Below, in pieces: positions 10,741-22,300 of a stretch of DNA of 64,000 nt. A program made the position numbers and the translations under genes. Under the pieces are notes generated by a model. The model saw nothing but the letters and a program-made list of their open reading frames with translations, was not told where the DNA came from and did no database searches. Each line of letters starts with the position of its first letter. The first letter of the stretch is position 1. This DNA is from Scedosporium boydii (lineage: Eukaryota > Ascomycota > Sordariomycetes > Microascales > Microascaceae): NCBI GenBank assembly GCA_002221725.1, contig NJFT01000048.1, positions 62,001 to 126,000 on the forward strand. Direction: 5' to 3'.

Positions 10741-12371
10741 ATGATTCCCACCCGTCTTCGCGTCTTCCGCGCGCCGGCGCAATTATGCCGACCCTCCTCA
10801 CTTCCCGTCCGACAATGGCGCGCCCTCTCCACGAACCACTTCGTCCATAAGAGTATGGCCCACTCTCCCTCTAACACCACCGTGTCTCCCGTCCTTTCCC
10901 TCCAGCTCCTGAATACTAAACACACCGCGCAACAGTCCCTCCAGATCTCCAACCATCATCCCCCACCTTCAAATTCGCCGTAAAAGACAACATCGCCACC
11001 CTCGACTCCCCAACAACATGCGCCTCCCCCTTCCTCCTCACCTACCAATCCCCCTACGAAGCCACCATCGTCCGTCAGCTCCGCACCCGCGGCGGCGCCC
11101 TCGTCGGCAAGACCAACATGGACGAATTCGGCATGGGCTCGCACTCCCTCAACTCCGTCCACGGCCCCGTGGCCAATCCCAATTTCGCTTCGGTCGGCCC
11201 GCCGCGGTCGGCAGGCGGTAGCTCCGGAGGCAGCGCCGTAGCTGTGAGGTTAAACGAAGCCGACGTAGCGCTGGGCACGGATACGGGGGGTTCGATTCGC
11301 TTGCCGGCTGCTTATACGGGGACCGTTGGGTTTAAGCCCTCGTATGGCATGGTGTCGAGGTTTGGCGTTGTGCCGTATGCGAATTCGCTAGATACTGTGG
11401 GGTTATTTGCTAGGGATGTGAGGAGCATATATGATCTTGTCATCGGCTCCGGTTTGATTCGCGAACATGACCCGAGCGATCCCACTTCCTTGACGGAGGA
11501 ATCCCGAAAACGATGCGCCGAGACGCATGGTCACAACAACGATCCCACCCCCCTGGACGACCACTTTAAGTCCCCCCGCTCCCGCGCCGCCATCACCATC
11601 GGCATCCCCAAAGAATACTGCATCAAAGAACTCGACCCCCTCATCCGCGACGCCTGGAAAGAAGCCGAATCCCTCCTCAAAGAGTGGGGCGCCACCATCG
11701 TCCCCGTCAGCCTACCCACCACCGAAGTCGCCCTCCCCGCCTACTACGTCCTCGCCCCCGCCGAAGCCTCCTCCAACCTCGCCAAGTACGACGGCGTACG
11801 CTACGGAACACGTGGGGAAGCGAGTGACGGCGCCGGGGAGGTCCTCTACTCGCACACTCGCGGGGAAGGGTTCGGCGACGAGGTCAAGCGCCGCATTCTC
11901 CTGGGCACGTACAGTCTCAGCTCCGAGAAGATGGACAACTTCTTCATCCAGGCGCAAAAAGTGCGCAGGCTCGTGCAGAGGGACTTTGATAGGGCGTTCA
12001 AGTTGCCGAATCCCCTCTACGAGAACGATGAGCCATTTGACCTGAGCGATATAGATGATGACGTTGCGCTGCTGGATAAGAAGGGACCGGCGCAGGTGGA
12101 TTTTTTGCTTTGTCCCACGGCGCCGACTTTCCCGCCGTTGATTGAGGATATTCAGCATCAGACGGCTGTGGATTCGTACATGAATGATGTGTTCACTGTG
12201 CCGGCTAGTCTTGCTGGGTTGCCTGCCATTAGCATTCCTGTGCCCGTTAAGGGGGCCACGCCGGAAACGGGCCCTGTTGCTGGGTTGCAGTTGATTGGGC
12301 AGTATTGGGATGACGCGAGGGTTCTTGCCATCGCTCACGAGCTGTCGCAGCGTGTACCTTTAAAGATATAG
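10741..12371 (+). CDS. HER2: Mitochondrial glutamyl-tRNA(Gln) amidotransferase subunit A (GatA/Her2)
   Basis: The amidase body is open and unmistakable from about 10938 to the stop at 12371. It carries the Ser-cisSer-Lys triad: Lys in FAVKDNIATLD, Ser in RSAGGSSGGSAVAV and the nucleophile Ser in GTDTGGSIRLPAAY. GatA makes Gln-tRNA(Gln) from mischarged Glu-tRNA(Gln) in mitochondria, with GatB and GatF-type partners. For the N-terminus I propose exon 1 10741-10852 and exon 2 10936-12371. The donor is GTATGG, the branch-like site TACTAAA lies at 10914-10920 and the acceptor is CAACAG. This gives 515 aa with an Arg-rich start, MIPTRLRVFRAPAQ, that fits a mitochondrial presequence. The joint leaves little sequence before the amidase core compared with relatives, so exon 1 is less certain than the rest. 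The gene is convergent with PRP38. Confidence 0.88.
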
Positions 12372-12735
12372 ATGTATGTTACAATATCGCGATTGGAGAT
12401 GAACGGAGTTTGGCATCGTACGATAGATGGCAGATCTCCTTGTATATATATATATATATTTATGTATGGGTATCATTAGAGAAAAGCATGGCTTTTGTAA
12501 TAGACAACAGCGGAGCTCTCAGGATATTGTCCTAGCTATTTTCTGTGCCTCTTGTCTTGACCTGGACACTTCAGATGATGTAGCTGCTTTGCGAAGTCCG
12601 GTGGTCGAAGTGTCGCCTTCATAGGCTCCCCTAGACGTACGGCCATTCTTCGGTTTCTGGCCCTGGTACGAAAGAGCATCGCCAGACTGAGGATTATTTT
12701 CAAGGGCCGGTAAACCGGGTCCCGCAACGCCCATT
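12372..12735. other. Intergenic between HER2 and PRP38 3' ends
   Basis: Shared 3' region of two convergent genes. It contains a short TA repeat at about 12442-12459. I see no other element. Confidence 0.5.
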
Positions 12736-13536
12736 TCACGAGGGACTGCGACTTCGACTGCGGTTCCGACTCCACGATCTCGATCTCGAATCTCGATCCA
12801 TATCCCTATCGCCCCGGTCTGAGCCCCTATCCGAAACCTCCCCCTCCGACGCAGAATCCCTCCCATTCCTCTTCCTCTCCTCTTCCCTTTCTTCGTCTTC
12901 TTCCTCCTCCTCCTCCTCTAACATCGCCTCCACATCACTCATCGACCTCGGTTCCAAAAGCTCCAAATCCTCCAACACCTCCCTCCTCGGCATCTTCCAC
13001 AAACTCGTCCCACAAACCCTCTCCTTATTCAACAAATCATCCACAAACTCATCCATATACGTCAGCGCCGCCCCCTGCCTCCCCTTCCTCCTCAACTTCC
13101 TATAATCCTCCAAATACGGCTCCAGCGCCAAATAAACATCCTTCGCCTGCCTCGTCAACCTTACGTAAAACAGCGCCAACGCCCTCAGGTATTTGAACTC
13201 CTCGCCGCCCAAACCCATGTACTCGGCCAGTATTTCGTCCGAAGGGGCCAGTTGCAGAAGCTTGAACGCGAGGCACAGGAACGGCGTGGGTTTTTGCGAC
13301 GTCCCGTACGTGCCGCCGATGAAGGACACGTGCTCGACCACGCGGTCGACGATGTCGGCTTCGTTGAGCGCGAAGCATTGCTCTTTGTAGAAGTAGGAGT
13401 CGATTATGCGGTCGCGCACGGCTTTTTCCATTATGGTGGAGGGGTTGAGGCCGTTGGGGGCGAGGGCGGCGGAGGAGCCGCGTTCGTCGATGAAGCGGCG
13501 CTCGTCGGCGTCGACGGTTTCGCGGCGTTTGGACAT
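12736..13536 (-). CDS. PRP38: Pre-mRNA-splicing factor Prp38
   Basis: A single open frame of 266 aa on the minus strand, starting MSKRRETVDADERRF. It shows the Prp38 domain from about residue 15 to 190, with NPSTIMEKAVRDRIIDSYF, VSFIGGTYGTSQKPTPFLCL, LALFYVRLTRQAKDVY and VCGTSLWKMPRREVLED. Prp38 is a component of the U4/U6.U5 tri-snRNP needed for spliceosome activation, in the nucleus. The C-terminal 70 residues are a run of acidic residues followed by an Arg/Asp and Arg/Ser-rich tail ending SRSRSPS, as in larger fungal and animal Prp38 proteins; budding yeast Prp38 lacks an RS tail. An in-frame ATG at 13608 exists upstream, but the chosen start is at the usual family position. The gene is divergent from the next one. 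Confidence 0.94.
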   Translation of the reverse strand: MSKRRETVDADERRFIDERGSSAALAPNGLNPSTIMEKAVRDRIIDSYFYKEQCFALNEADIVDRVVEHVSFIGGTYGTSQKPTPFLCLAFKLLQLAPSDEILAEYMGLGGEEFKYLRALALFYVRLTRQAKDVYLALEPYLEDYRKLRRKGRQGAALTYMDEFVDDLLNKERVCGTSLWKMPRREVLEDLELLEPRSMSDVEAMLEEEEEEEDEEREEERKRNGRDSASEGEVSDRGSDRGDRDMDRDSRSRSWSRNRSRSRSPS

Positions 13537-13962
13537 GGTTGACGGATGGTGGGGTGTGTGTGCTGCTCTTTCTAGGTTTATTTTTTGATTGTTTTGTAAA
13601 ATTCTCAATTAATTCGGACTGTTCTGGCTTCTGGATGGAATTGAGGGAGGTAGTTGTAAAATGCTTGAAGCTCTCAGAGCTCCAATTGTTAAGGATTCTT
13701 AGATTGGTGGGGTTGGACTTTCGCCTCTGTGGCTTATCGATAGTTGCCCCGCGAACCAAGTAAACAGGGACTTGTGCCCATCAACACCTTCTCATGTCTC
13801 GTAAATGCGTCATGCAACGACACCCCTCGAGGAATACAAGTACGACAACTCTAGCTTATTGATTTCGCCTCGAGCAAGACCGCCTGTATCGAAATTCAGA
13901 ACTAATAATCTCATCGAGGTCCTTTTGTCAAACAAAAGTCCCCGTCGCAAACGGCACAGAAA
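13537..13962. promoter_or_regulatory. Divergent promoter region, PRP38 / membrane protein
   Basis: About 425 bases separate the starts of two divergently transcribed genes, so both promoters should lie here. I cannot point to a specific factor-binding site. Confidence 0.4.
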
Positions 13963-14798
13963 ATGTATCAACCCAGATACCCCAGCGCAAGGCGAGGGAA
14001 GCCGCATCCATGGCGAACCCTCCTCTTCACGTCCTCGCAAGCAACTATCCTCCTCACATCCGCAATGTGTGCGTACAAACTAGTCTCCACTCTTTCAATC
14101 TCCGGGAGTTTTGTTTGCAAAAACAAAAATGCCGTGTTTTCCTTTTCAAATGCGGCTTCCCGTTTTCGCAAACAGAATAAGCCTGTGTTACTAGTGAATT
14201 TGTTTAGAAAAGCTAACACAAAGGCCCTCGTTTCTTTGCCAATGCAGTCCTGCTGTTTACTAGCATCCTCTTCATTAGCGGCTGTGTGATCCAGCAACGA
14301 ACGCTGCGGGATATACGTCAGGGTATCAAGATGCCGAAACCCTCGCCTAAGATTTACCTGCCCGACAGGTTCAAGCATACGACGACGGAACTCGAGGATG
14401 GTACCATTGTTATTCTGGCGGATGACCACGTCGTACCGATACAAGAGAGGAGCAAACAAGCAGCTGTTGTCGAGATAAGACCCACCGAGGAGGTCCTTCC
14501 CGAGACCGAGACCCCTTCTCAAGTGGACAATGGGCCTGCCGAGATGGTGGAGGTGGAGGTGGATGTATTTGGCCCTCTGCGGAAGGGAGAGACAAGACGG
14601 CCACCGGAACCGGAGGAGCCTCTCACAGAGAGGGAAAGAAACCTACAGCAGCAGCTCGAGAAGAACCAGAAGAACCCCGATCCCCTCGCGGATGACCAGA
14701 GTCTCGTCAGTAGGGCTGAGCGCAGACGGCTGATCAAGGAGGAGATTAAGAGGTTGTCCCACGTCGAGGGTCCGGCGTATCAGCGGCGACTTTGGTAA
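13963..14798 (+). CDS. Predicted single-pass membrane protein, unknown, two exons
   Basis: Exons 13963-14068 and 14248-14798, joined through a GTGCGT donor and TGCAG acceptor, give 218 aa. The splice fuses two half-hydrophobic segments into one membrane span, ATILLTSAMFLLFTSILFIS, at about residues 27-46, which supports the junction. The N-terminus is basic and Pro-rich (MYQPRYPSARRGKPHPWRT), so an N-in signal anchor or a mitochondrial membrane protein are both possible. After the span comes KMPKPSPKIYLPDRFK, a Glu/Pro-rich linker with the segment VDVFGPLRKGE, then a charged helix (RAERRRLIKEEIKRLSHVE) ending in QRRLW. I do not recognise a named family. The layout (one span, long soluble acidic part, short conserved basic C-terminus) suggests a small organelle membrane or assembly factor, but that is a guess. 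Confidence 0.75.
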
Positions 14799-15608
14799 AA
14801 CTACTATCTGGTAGTACACGGAACGGTTATCGACCATCTCCGATTCAGACGTATTCAACCGTCTTCGGATCGTCGATCTAGGACTACTCCCTTGGTCCGT
14901 CTTGGGCGAGTGGAGAATGCATATTTTTTGGGTATATATATTATGGGCGGAGTTTATTTGTTTTAGGGAATATTGGCACAAGAAACGAACAATATGAAGA
15001 CTGACAGGATCCACCGGTCGGATCAGGCATCAAGAGGAATAGTTATGATTGGTTTCGCATGTCACGAAAGAACAATGAAGGGTAGCAGTTAGGTCCTTAT
15101 CACAGAAAACACTTTGACATCAAAGTGGATCAGGATCAGAACCGATGGACGGATTTAGGGATTTACAGCAAGTGGTGCGCAAGAAATCTCGAGATTAACA
15201 GATTTTATGTTGCGAGAAATAAACTATCAATGTCCATTGAAAAGATATCAAATGCGTGTACATGTATGACCATGACCATTAGTTACAATTAGAATAATGC
15301 GTCCCCCTCAAAATGGATGCGCCAAATGCAAGAGATCAATCATAAAAAGATAGAAAAAAAAGGGAATCAACCGCCCGTCCGTCCTGTCCTATTTCCCGTG
15401 GTTTGTCCCGTCGTTCCCTTTCGGCAGTGTCCCGCACTTTTTCGACTCGTCATTTGAGTTGTGATGTTTCCTTTCAACCCGACTTGACACAACCGCTCCC
15501 CCTCTTCGTCCTCAACCCGACCAAGTCCCTGCCTAAATTCTTGGGTCTTCCCTCTTTTCTTTTCGTTGCAGTCCGCATTTCACCGGTCCATCCATCGGCT
15601 CATGCAGC
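14799..15608. other. Intergenic
   Basis: Between the membrane-protein gene and the 3' end of the small cysteine protein gene. Nothing coding was recognised; it should hold two 3' regions. Confidence 0.5.
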
Positions 15609-16127
15609 TTACTTCACCATCCTCCTCTCTTCCCCTCTTCTGGTTCGATCGTTTACCTGATCCCTGTTGGCGCTCTTGGTGTCATGCATCCCGCCATTGG
15701 ACATGTCGTCGGGTAGCAAGCCGTAGCTCATCGACGCACCCACTCTCATCACCTGATTTGGGTGAAAAGAAAAGAAGAATTTGGTTACTTTTTCTGTATC
15801 TCAATTTTTTTTTCGGAAGGGGACCGGGGGGGTTGGAGAGGATGGAGGGTTGTTCGCTTGCTATCTCAACGCTTTTGGAAGAAACAGCAGCAGGATGATG
15901 GAGGAGGGGTGCGGCAATGACAGGGGAGGAAACTAAAAATGACGACTTACAGTGCAGAGCTTGCATCGATCTCCGAACCTGGTCACCGTTGTACGGCATT
16001 GGATGGAGCCCTATATGTAGGCATCAATGTAAGTGTCAGACACGGTCAACGTCGTTGATAAGCTCGGGGAAGGGTTGATGGTTGCGACAGCCGCCCGTAC
16101 ATAGTAGTTGGAGCAGTAGTATGTCAT
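15609..16127 (-). CDS. Small cysteine protein of 76 aa, three exons, unknown
   Basis: Minus-strand exons 16127-16101, 16010-15951 and 15752-15609, all phase 0, with donors GTACGG and GTAAGT and acceptors ATATAG and AATCAG. The joined frame gives 76 aa to a TAA. Exons 1 and 2 carry four cysteines at residues 5, 14, 25 and 28, in the contexts YYCSNYY, IQCRTTV and RFGDRCKLCT, so a CxxC-type zinc site is plausible. The last 47 residues are hydrophilic and end in a basic tail (RTRRGEERRMVK). No signal peptide or membrane span is visible. Each piece is too short to be called alone; evidence comes from four fitting splice sites, frame continuity and clustering of cysteines. I do not recognise the family. 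It could be a small zinc-binding regulator. Confidence 0.62.
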
Positions 16128-18901
16128 TGCTTCGATCTTAGACGTAGAGGTCTTCTCTTTCAAGTCGTATTGGTGAAGAGAAGAGAAAGAAGGGCAAGAG
16201 GCACCTGGGGACCTCCCGAGGAGGATTCTTGAAGACACGGAATAGCTTTCTTTGAGAGAAAGTCAAGAGAGGCCGATGACCCTCAATTGCATCAGAGATA
16301 ACAAAAGAGCTGTCTGTGAATAGCAAAGCTGGGCAGAGGGGGAGTAGCTTGGGGCTAATCGGCTAGAGGCAAGCTAACCATGAGGAAGAAGAGGGGAAAT
16401 ATGGAGAAATCCAAAGCTTAAAAAAAGGGGGAGGCGTTTTCTTTTCAGGTCTAGGAGAGAGCTTGTGATCTACTGTAGAGGAACTATACCCGAGAAAGAA
16501 GAAATCTGAAAAGAGGAGGACGAAAGGGGGAAGAGAAGTTATGATATTTATAATAGTTTGGTTGAGTGAATCGCGGATCGAACGACGACTACGAACCGGC
16601 GGGCACCGAGTTGGGCAAAGCGCTCGGATTCTCGGTTTCTAGCAGGATTGACTTGACAGATATGACTGATTGTGAAAAAAAGCACAGCTGCTGCGGTTAC
16701 GAACGCAGATGCGTATCCTTGACAGGAACCCACACACCCTTTTTCATCCGTGGACAGGAGGAGCAGCAGGAGAAAGCGAGAGGTAGTGGAGGGGAGGATG
16801 CATAACCGAAGGGGTGGGAATTGATTGCGGGAAATCCAAGAAACAGGAACACGCCATGTGGAAACAAACCATATCCATGGGAGGGTTAACAAGGTCCCTC
16901 CCTCGTACGAAGTGGTGTAGTTGTTATAAGCACGTATGAGCTTAGCTAGGATCTTTGACAGAAAGCAGAACCACAGACAGCTTGCAGAAAGAGGGGGACC
17001 AGGGTAGAGGGTAGGGTAGCTTCAATCGGCACCTTGACCGATGTGGTTCCGGCCCACCATCTCCAGAATCCTGAATCGTAAGTCTAGTCGAGATATAGCT
17101 AGCTGTGCCTATAAGCTACGCCTAGAAAATGAAGCTGAGATAACCACCGTTGAGCATCGACCCGGACGGCATCACAGATCCGGACGGGTCCCCAGATTTG
17201 TCTAAGACGAGAAAGAACTAGGTAATAGCTTTTATCGTCCCCCCAGATTTCTGTAACGTGTTAGTAGCCGCATTCCCGGTTGTTATGAGCACTCGCTTTG
17301 CTGGTGCTGACGTTTTGAAATGCGTCGAAACAAGAGTCGCAGTTGTGGAGGCGGTCGTGTTAAGTCGTGTTACGAAGGAGTTGGCATGGGTCCGCCCGTG
17401 GAACCGGGTCGTATTGATGGGCGTGGACGGCACATTCTAGGAGAGGGGTGGTACAAGTCACTCTAAGAACTTGATGATCTCTTGCACTACTTCGCACACG
17501 CCCAGCAAGCTCACCCATGCTTCAACGAAGTAGCAGTCTCCTCTGTGTGAAGCTTCCCCCCAGACACGGACCCCGCTCCAGTCCCCTCAAGCTAGATAAC
17601 AAAAGGGCTATCGATATCAACGGCGAAGTACGAAGTACGAAGTCGGAAAGGTGTAACAGGAGGAGGAACTGGGACAAGTCGCAACATTGAACCGATAAAG
17701 AAACTGGAGCAAAAAAAGTCCGAGCTATCAGTGATGGGTGATCAATTGATCCTAGACCGTGGACGCTTAGGCACACTCTCCCCCTCCCCCTCCAAGCTGC
17801 AGCTCATCCCGAGTCGTATGCCTGCACGGATGAATATCGCTCGTCCCTCATGCAGGTGCGCATCAGCCCAGCCCTTTTCGAATGTTCTTCGCTCGTCGCC
17901 GACATTTCCGTCGGAGCCTGGCGGTCGTCGTAAGCTGCAGGTATGATCTGCTGTACAGGCTAACATATGATTTCTTTGGACGAGGTTTGGGAGGAGGAGC
18001 GCATTAGGATCTTATTTTGGGCGGCACAGCATGTAACAAATTGATCAAGGCATTGAAGTAAGCTTCAAGCAACCTACAAGCCTTTGCAGACACTTTACAC
18101 TGCAATCAGTTAAGCCCAACCGAAGAGGTTTGTTGCCCTCTCCATCCATTCTGTCGTTCGTCGGTTTCGCTCGTGCCAAATTGGGTTCTCCCCTTTCTTC
18201 ATCGCCATCGCTCTGTTGCATCGGGAGGATCCGCAGCGTGCTTTGGCTTCCTGATCGCATCGATGGTGAGGGTGGACCAATTTGGATTTGATGATCTGGA
18301 ACCGAGGCAGCTTCCCCTGCTCTTCTTTGTCCTGAGGCGCCCAAGCTGTGGTTCTCGTGTTGGAATTGTCAGGCAGCTGCTGCAACCGTAAATCGGCACT
18401 GTTCAATGATCTGCATTTAGCGTCTCTGGTTGGCTGGATGTCTCCAACTCCCTGCTATGGCCACTACTGGAAACAGCTCCTTACACAGTGTTTGCAAACA
18501 ATTACCACATGATACTCGACTCGATCCAGCTTCTCCGGTTTTGCTCTGTGACGTGAGGAATTGCAAGTGAGATGATACCTTTGGCTTGTACTCGCCCCAC
18601 TTGCCCAGTAATTTTGGGAGCCAAACAGAAAACGCTTCACCGAATCACCAGATTTCCGAATCCCAAGCAAAACCAACGTCGATCCCGCGTCCCAATTGAT
18701 CAGTCCACGTACAAAACCTACCAAAAAGCTCACGGCATCCTTGGTCTTTCGTGTTCTCGAAACAGACCACCACCCAATCAACCTCACACGCCGCCTCCCG
18801 TCTACACTGAAATATTGGTTCATATTACCAAACGAGAACCACAAAAGGTTTTATTGCCTTCAATCTACCTACCCTGCGGGATTGAAGAGAGGAAAAGAAA
18901 C
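16128..18901. other. Intergenic, long upstream regions
   Basis: About 2.8 kb between the divergent small cysteine gene and COX16. A TTATAAATAT-like sequence is at about 16547-16557, some 420 bases before the small cysteine gene, and could mark its promoter with a long leader. One TACGAAGTA motif lies at 17629-17637. Short frames near 18110-18406 lack convincing family motifs. Confidence 0.45.
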
Positions 18902-19358
18902 ATGGCCGTTTTCAGTTCCAAAAAGTACCGGTCCGCCGCCGACCTCAACTCCGGCGCTGCCAAGTACCGTCGCGCCATCGCCAAACACCCCTTCCTCACC
19001 TTCGGCCTGCCGTTCCTGACCATCATCATTGCCGGGTCGTTTGTGCTGACACGTGCCACGGCCATTCGGTACGAGAAGCACGATAGGAGGGTGAAGCAGA
19101 TGTCGAAGGACGAGGAGTTGAATGTGCGCAAGAACCCGCGCAAGGTGGATTGGAGGGATGAGTACCAGGTAAGGAACAACGGCTCACCGCTGTCTTTTTT
19201 TTTGGTTTCTGTGGCCTTATCTCCTCGCGGAGATGCGTGAGGAAACCCTGGGCTAAATATGTGTAATGTTGCAGAGGTTGAGAGCGGACAAGGACCTCGA
19301 CGATTGGCAGCAGAAGAGAGCCGAGCGTCTTCCCGGTGAACCCGATGGTACGATGTAA
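18902..19358 (+). CDS. COX16: Cytochrome c oxidase assembly protein Cox16, two exons
   Basis: Exons 18902-19168 and 19275-19358; the GTAAGG donor and TTGCAG acceptor join DEYQ to RLRADKDLDDWQQKRAERLP in phase 0. The product is 116 aa. It begins MAVFSSKKYRSAADL, has one membrane span, HPFLTFGLPFLTIIIAGSFV, at about residues 36-55, and then the diagnostic ERY-like and RKVDWRDEYQRL region of Cox16. Cox16 sits in the mitochondrial inner membrane and takes part in Cox1/Cox2 maturation during complex IV assembly. Length and motif order fit the family. Confidence 0.94.
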
Positions 19359-22300
19359 GAGCGAGATTAGCTGTCGCGATGGGGATACTACAGGGGGAGG
19401 ACGACATATCAGCCTTACAACAAACCGTCCTTTCCCCGATTCCCCACGAGGTTGCCAGGTCGGGCTTCACGGCGGCTGGCTGACCGCTTACCGAGGAGAT
19501 GTTGAGAGCCCTCGAAGCCGACCTTGGCTAATATCGCTCACTTCTGACTAAACTACTCTCCCCGCTCCCCCTCCCTTTCAGCGTAACGTTGATGGTATTC
19601 GGTCTTCTTTTTTTGCACTCTTTTTTCGGGGGTTGCGGGGAAGCTTTGAGAATACCCATTCATTGGATGATTGCCAACGCCTCCGCCCGACTGGTAGCCA
19701 GGTCATGTATGGCACGGATGGCCCATATCTGTCCACCGGCCGGCTCTGGGACAGCTGCAGGTCTGGGGCGATGCAATGGCAGACTGGGGCAGACTGGGGC
19801 AGACTAGGACATTGATTTAAGAAAAGAAGAGGGCGTATATCCTCGGTTGTTGGGTGTGGCGACCATGTATTGACCAAGATCTGTGGTCATACATGAGCCC
19901 ATGTAGAAGATGGCAGCAAGGACTTTGAGGCTTCATCACGGTTAGGTCCCATGATCTCGTTCGGATGCATGGTATAACCGGACGGGGAGAGGAAGGAGGC
20001 CATCATAGGCTACTGTACGATTAGTTGTACAATACTGTTAGGATATAAAAACAGAAAAGAAACAAAGCCATGTACGATATCACACCAAAGCACTTTGCGC
20101 CTGTTTTCGTGTCCATGTAGAGTATAAGCTCCAGCCCCCAAGACTGACCTTTCGTTCCGACGACCGACGGCCTCCGTTGGAGATGGTTTATATCAGCATG
20201 TCGACCTCAGAACCGACATCCTTCCGCCAGTGTTGGACTGTAATGACTGAATCCCTGGCGGCTTCTGTCCAACACAGCGTCCGGATAAGCTGTAACCCAC
20301 CATTGCCTTCCATTACCTGAAGTGTTTCGAGGCTAGGGAGTAAATCTTGCCACCTCCTGAACCCCTCGACGCGAAGGACGTCAGAGAGATCATGGCAGAG
20401 CGTGTGTTGGTCGGCAAAGTGGCACGTTCTTCAAGCAAGCCTACATCCCGCATCTCCAAAGCTAGAAATGGAGCGATCACAGACGGACGTGACATTTAGA
20501 TGGACAGCGAGGAACATCACATTGGACACAAAGAAGAGATTTCAAGCTCTATTTCTCAGCTCCCGACTACCTGTCAGCATCACACAAGCATTAACTCGTC
20601 CTGAAACACTGGGAACCACACCAGTGACGTACAAGGCGTGAGATTCCAACGTCTCATCGCCACACCCATCTCATCGCCGTAAGCAAAGACAGTACATACA
20701 GTCTTTTTGGCTTACCCGGTTTTACGGGCACCTGCATTCTTGCTATTTACGGGTAGCAGCATACTAGAGACGTAAAGTTGGTGTGTTAAGTTGGTGTCCT
20801 GTATGTATGCACTGCTCTATCTAGGTTTATCAACAACGGGAAGGTTTGGGATTTCGTCGTTTCAGATGGCGTGGAGATGCTCCAGCTTTCAGCTGGGAAC
20901 CTCCCCAGATTCCTCTGACTCGTGTGCTTTGGATGGCAAATCCAGGGACCAAGTAAGGTCCAAGTACCCTCTACAGGTGGGAATTTCCCCACAACGTTCA
21001 CGATACAATGGATACATGGAGTTGGCTTACCTCCCATGTGAAGAGGGATTGAAGGGGATTGAATCAAGGATCAGCTGGCCACGTCGGATGGTAATCCACT
21101 TTGAAAACCTTATATCTAGAGCCGTATATCCTGTATTGTAACCTCGTTCGAACTTTAAAAGCATAACCTTCACAGCGGGCGCTGGTATGGAGCAGGTGAA
21201 ACGAAAAGAGCTGATAAGCATAAAATCGTTACCTCTAAGAAACGCCGAACGCTAACCTACGTGTTCCCACAACCAGCCAGAGAGTCCAATAGCAGAGAGT
21301 CACCCCTTCACGTTCCCATATTAGGAGGTTGATTCTCAGCCCAGCAAGGAGACTCCACCACAACCTTAAAGCCTCCATCTCCACCTCGACCCTTTTGGCC
21401 CTCTCTCCCCCTCCTCCGCCACCACTATCTTTGTGCTCCGCTAATGAGTCGAGACTTGACCCAGATAGCGAGGAAACGGTTCGAGTTTAAATTTCCCCAA
21501 ATCGGACGACCTCACGGCTAAAGAAGGCCGTCCAGGGAGGGCGGTGAGCCGAGCTTTGGAAGTGTAAGTCCGGGGAAAGAGGGGGCAATGTCCCACCGCC
21601 CCGCGCGTCGTTGTGCCGGTAAGCCGTTGGCTCAACCTCCGGCCTTTACTTGGATGGGGCACTCTTCGTGGATTGGGATAAGCGTCGAGGGCATACGCAA
21701 CACTAGGAGTTATGGAGCCAGATCCGAGCCATTCGATTTGATGACGGGGACGAATTGTCCGTGATACTGGCACAACGCCCGTGTCGTCTGTTCCACCTCC
21801 TCTGGTGATGGGAACGCCATCTAGTATTTTGTGGATGGATGTCTGAGGGCACTGACTTTGGGAGGGTTACATGGGATTGCGAGACAAGCTCCGGAGCGGG
21901 CAAGGCGCTCGAAGATGGTGTAGGACGATTGTAAGCGGGCACACTCAAGCACACTCGCCATGCCCATTAAGAGGACTTATCGTTCCTGACTGATTCTATG
22001 TAGTAGGGTAAACGGCTCTCTTAGTGTGGACGCGGACTTACGTAGTAAGAGTGCTATGCGATGCTGGGGGAGCTGCCCGGTCACCTTCCCCTCCACCCCC
22101 TCCTACACTTTTCACTAGTCTCCACCATATCAGGAACTACTTGGACGAACGCAGTAATGGATTTCATTCCCGCTGCTGGCGATAGGACAACGTATGTGCC
22201 TTGCGGAGAATGGTGCGTGGGCAAGCGTAGCATCGTAGCATCTTTGGGAATCCCCCCACGATAAGCGAGTCAAAAAGGAATGAACATATCGGGGAAGAAA

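Noticed and set aside
10083..10850. 255-codon open frame
   Set aside because: It runs through a tRNA gene and a poly-A tract (poly-Lys), and its end overlaps HER2 exon 1.
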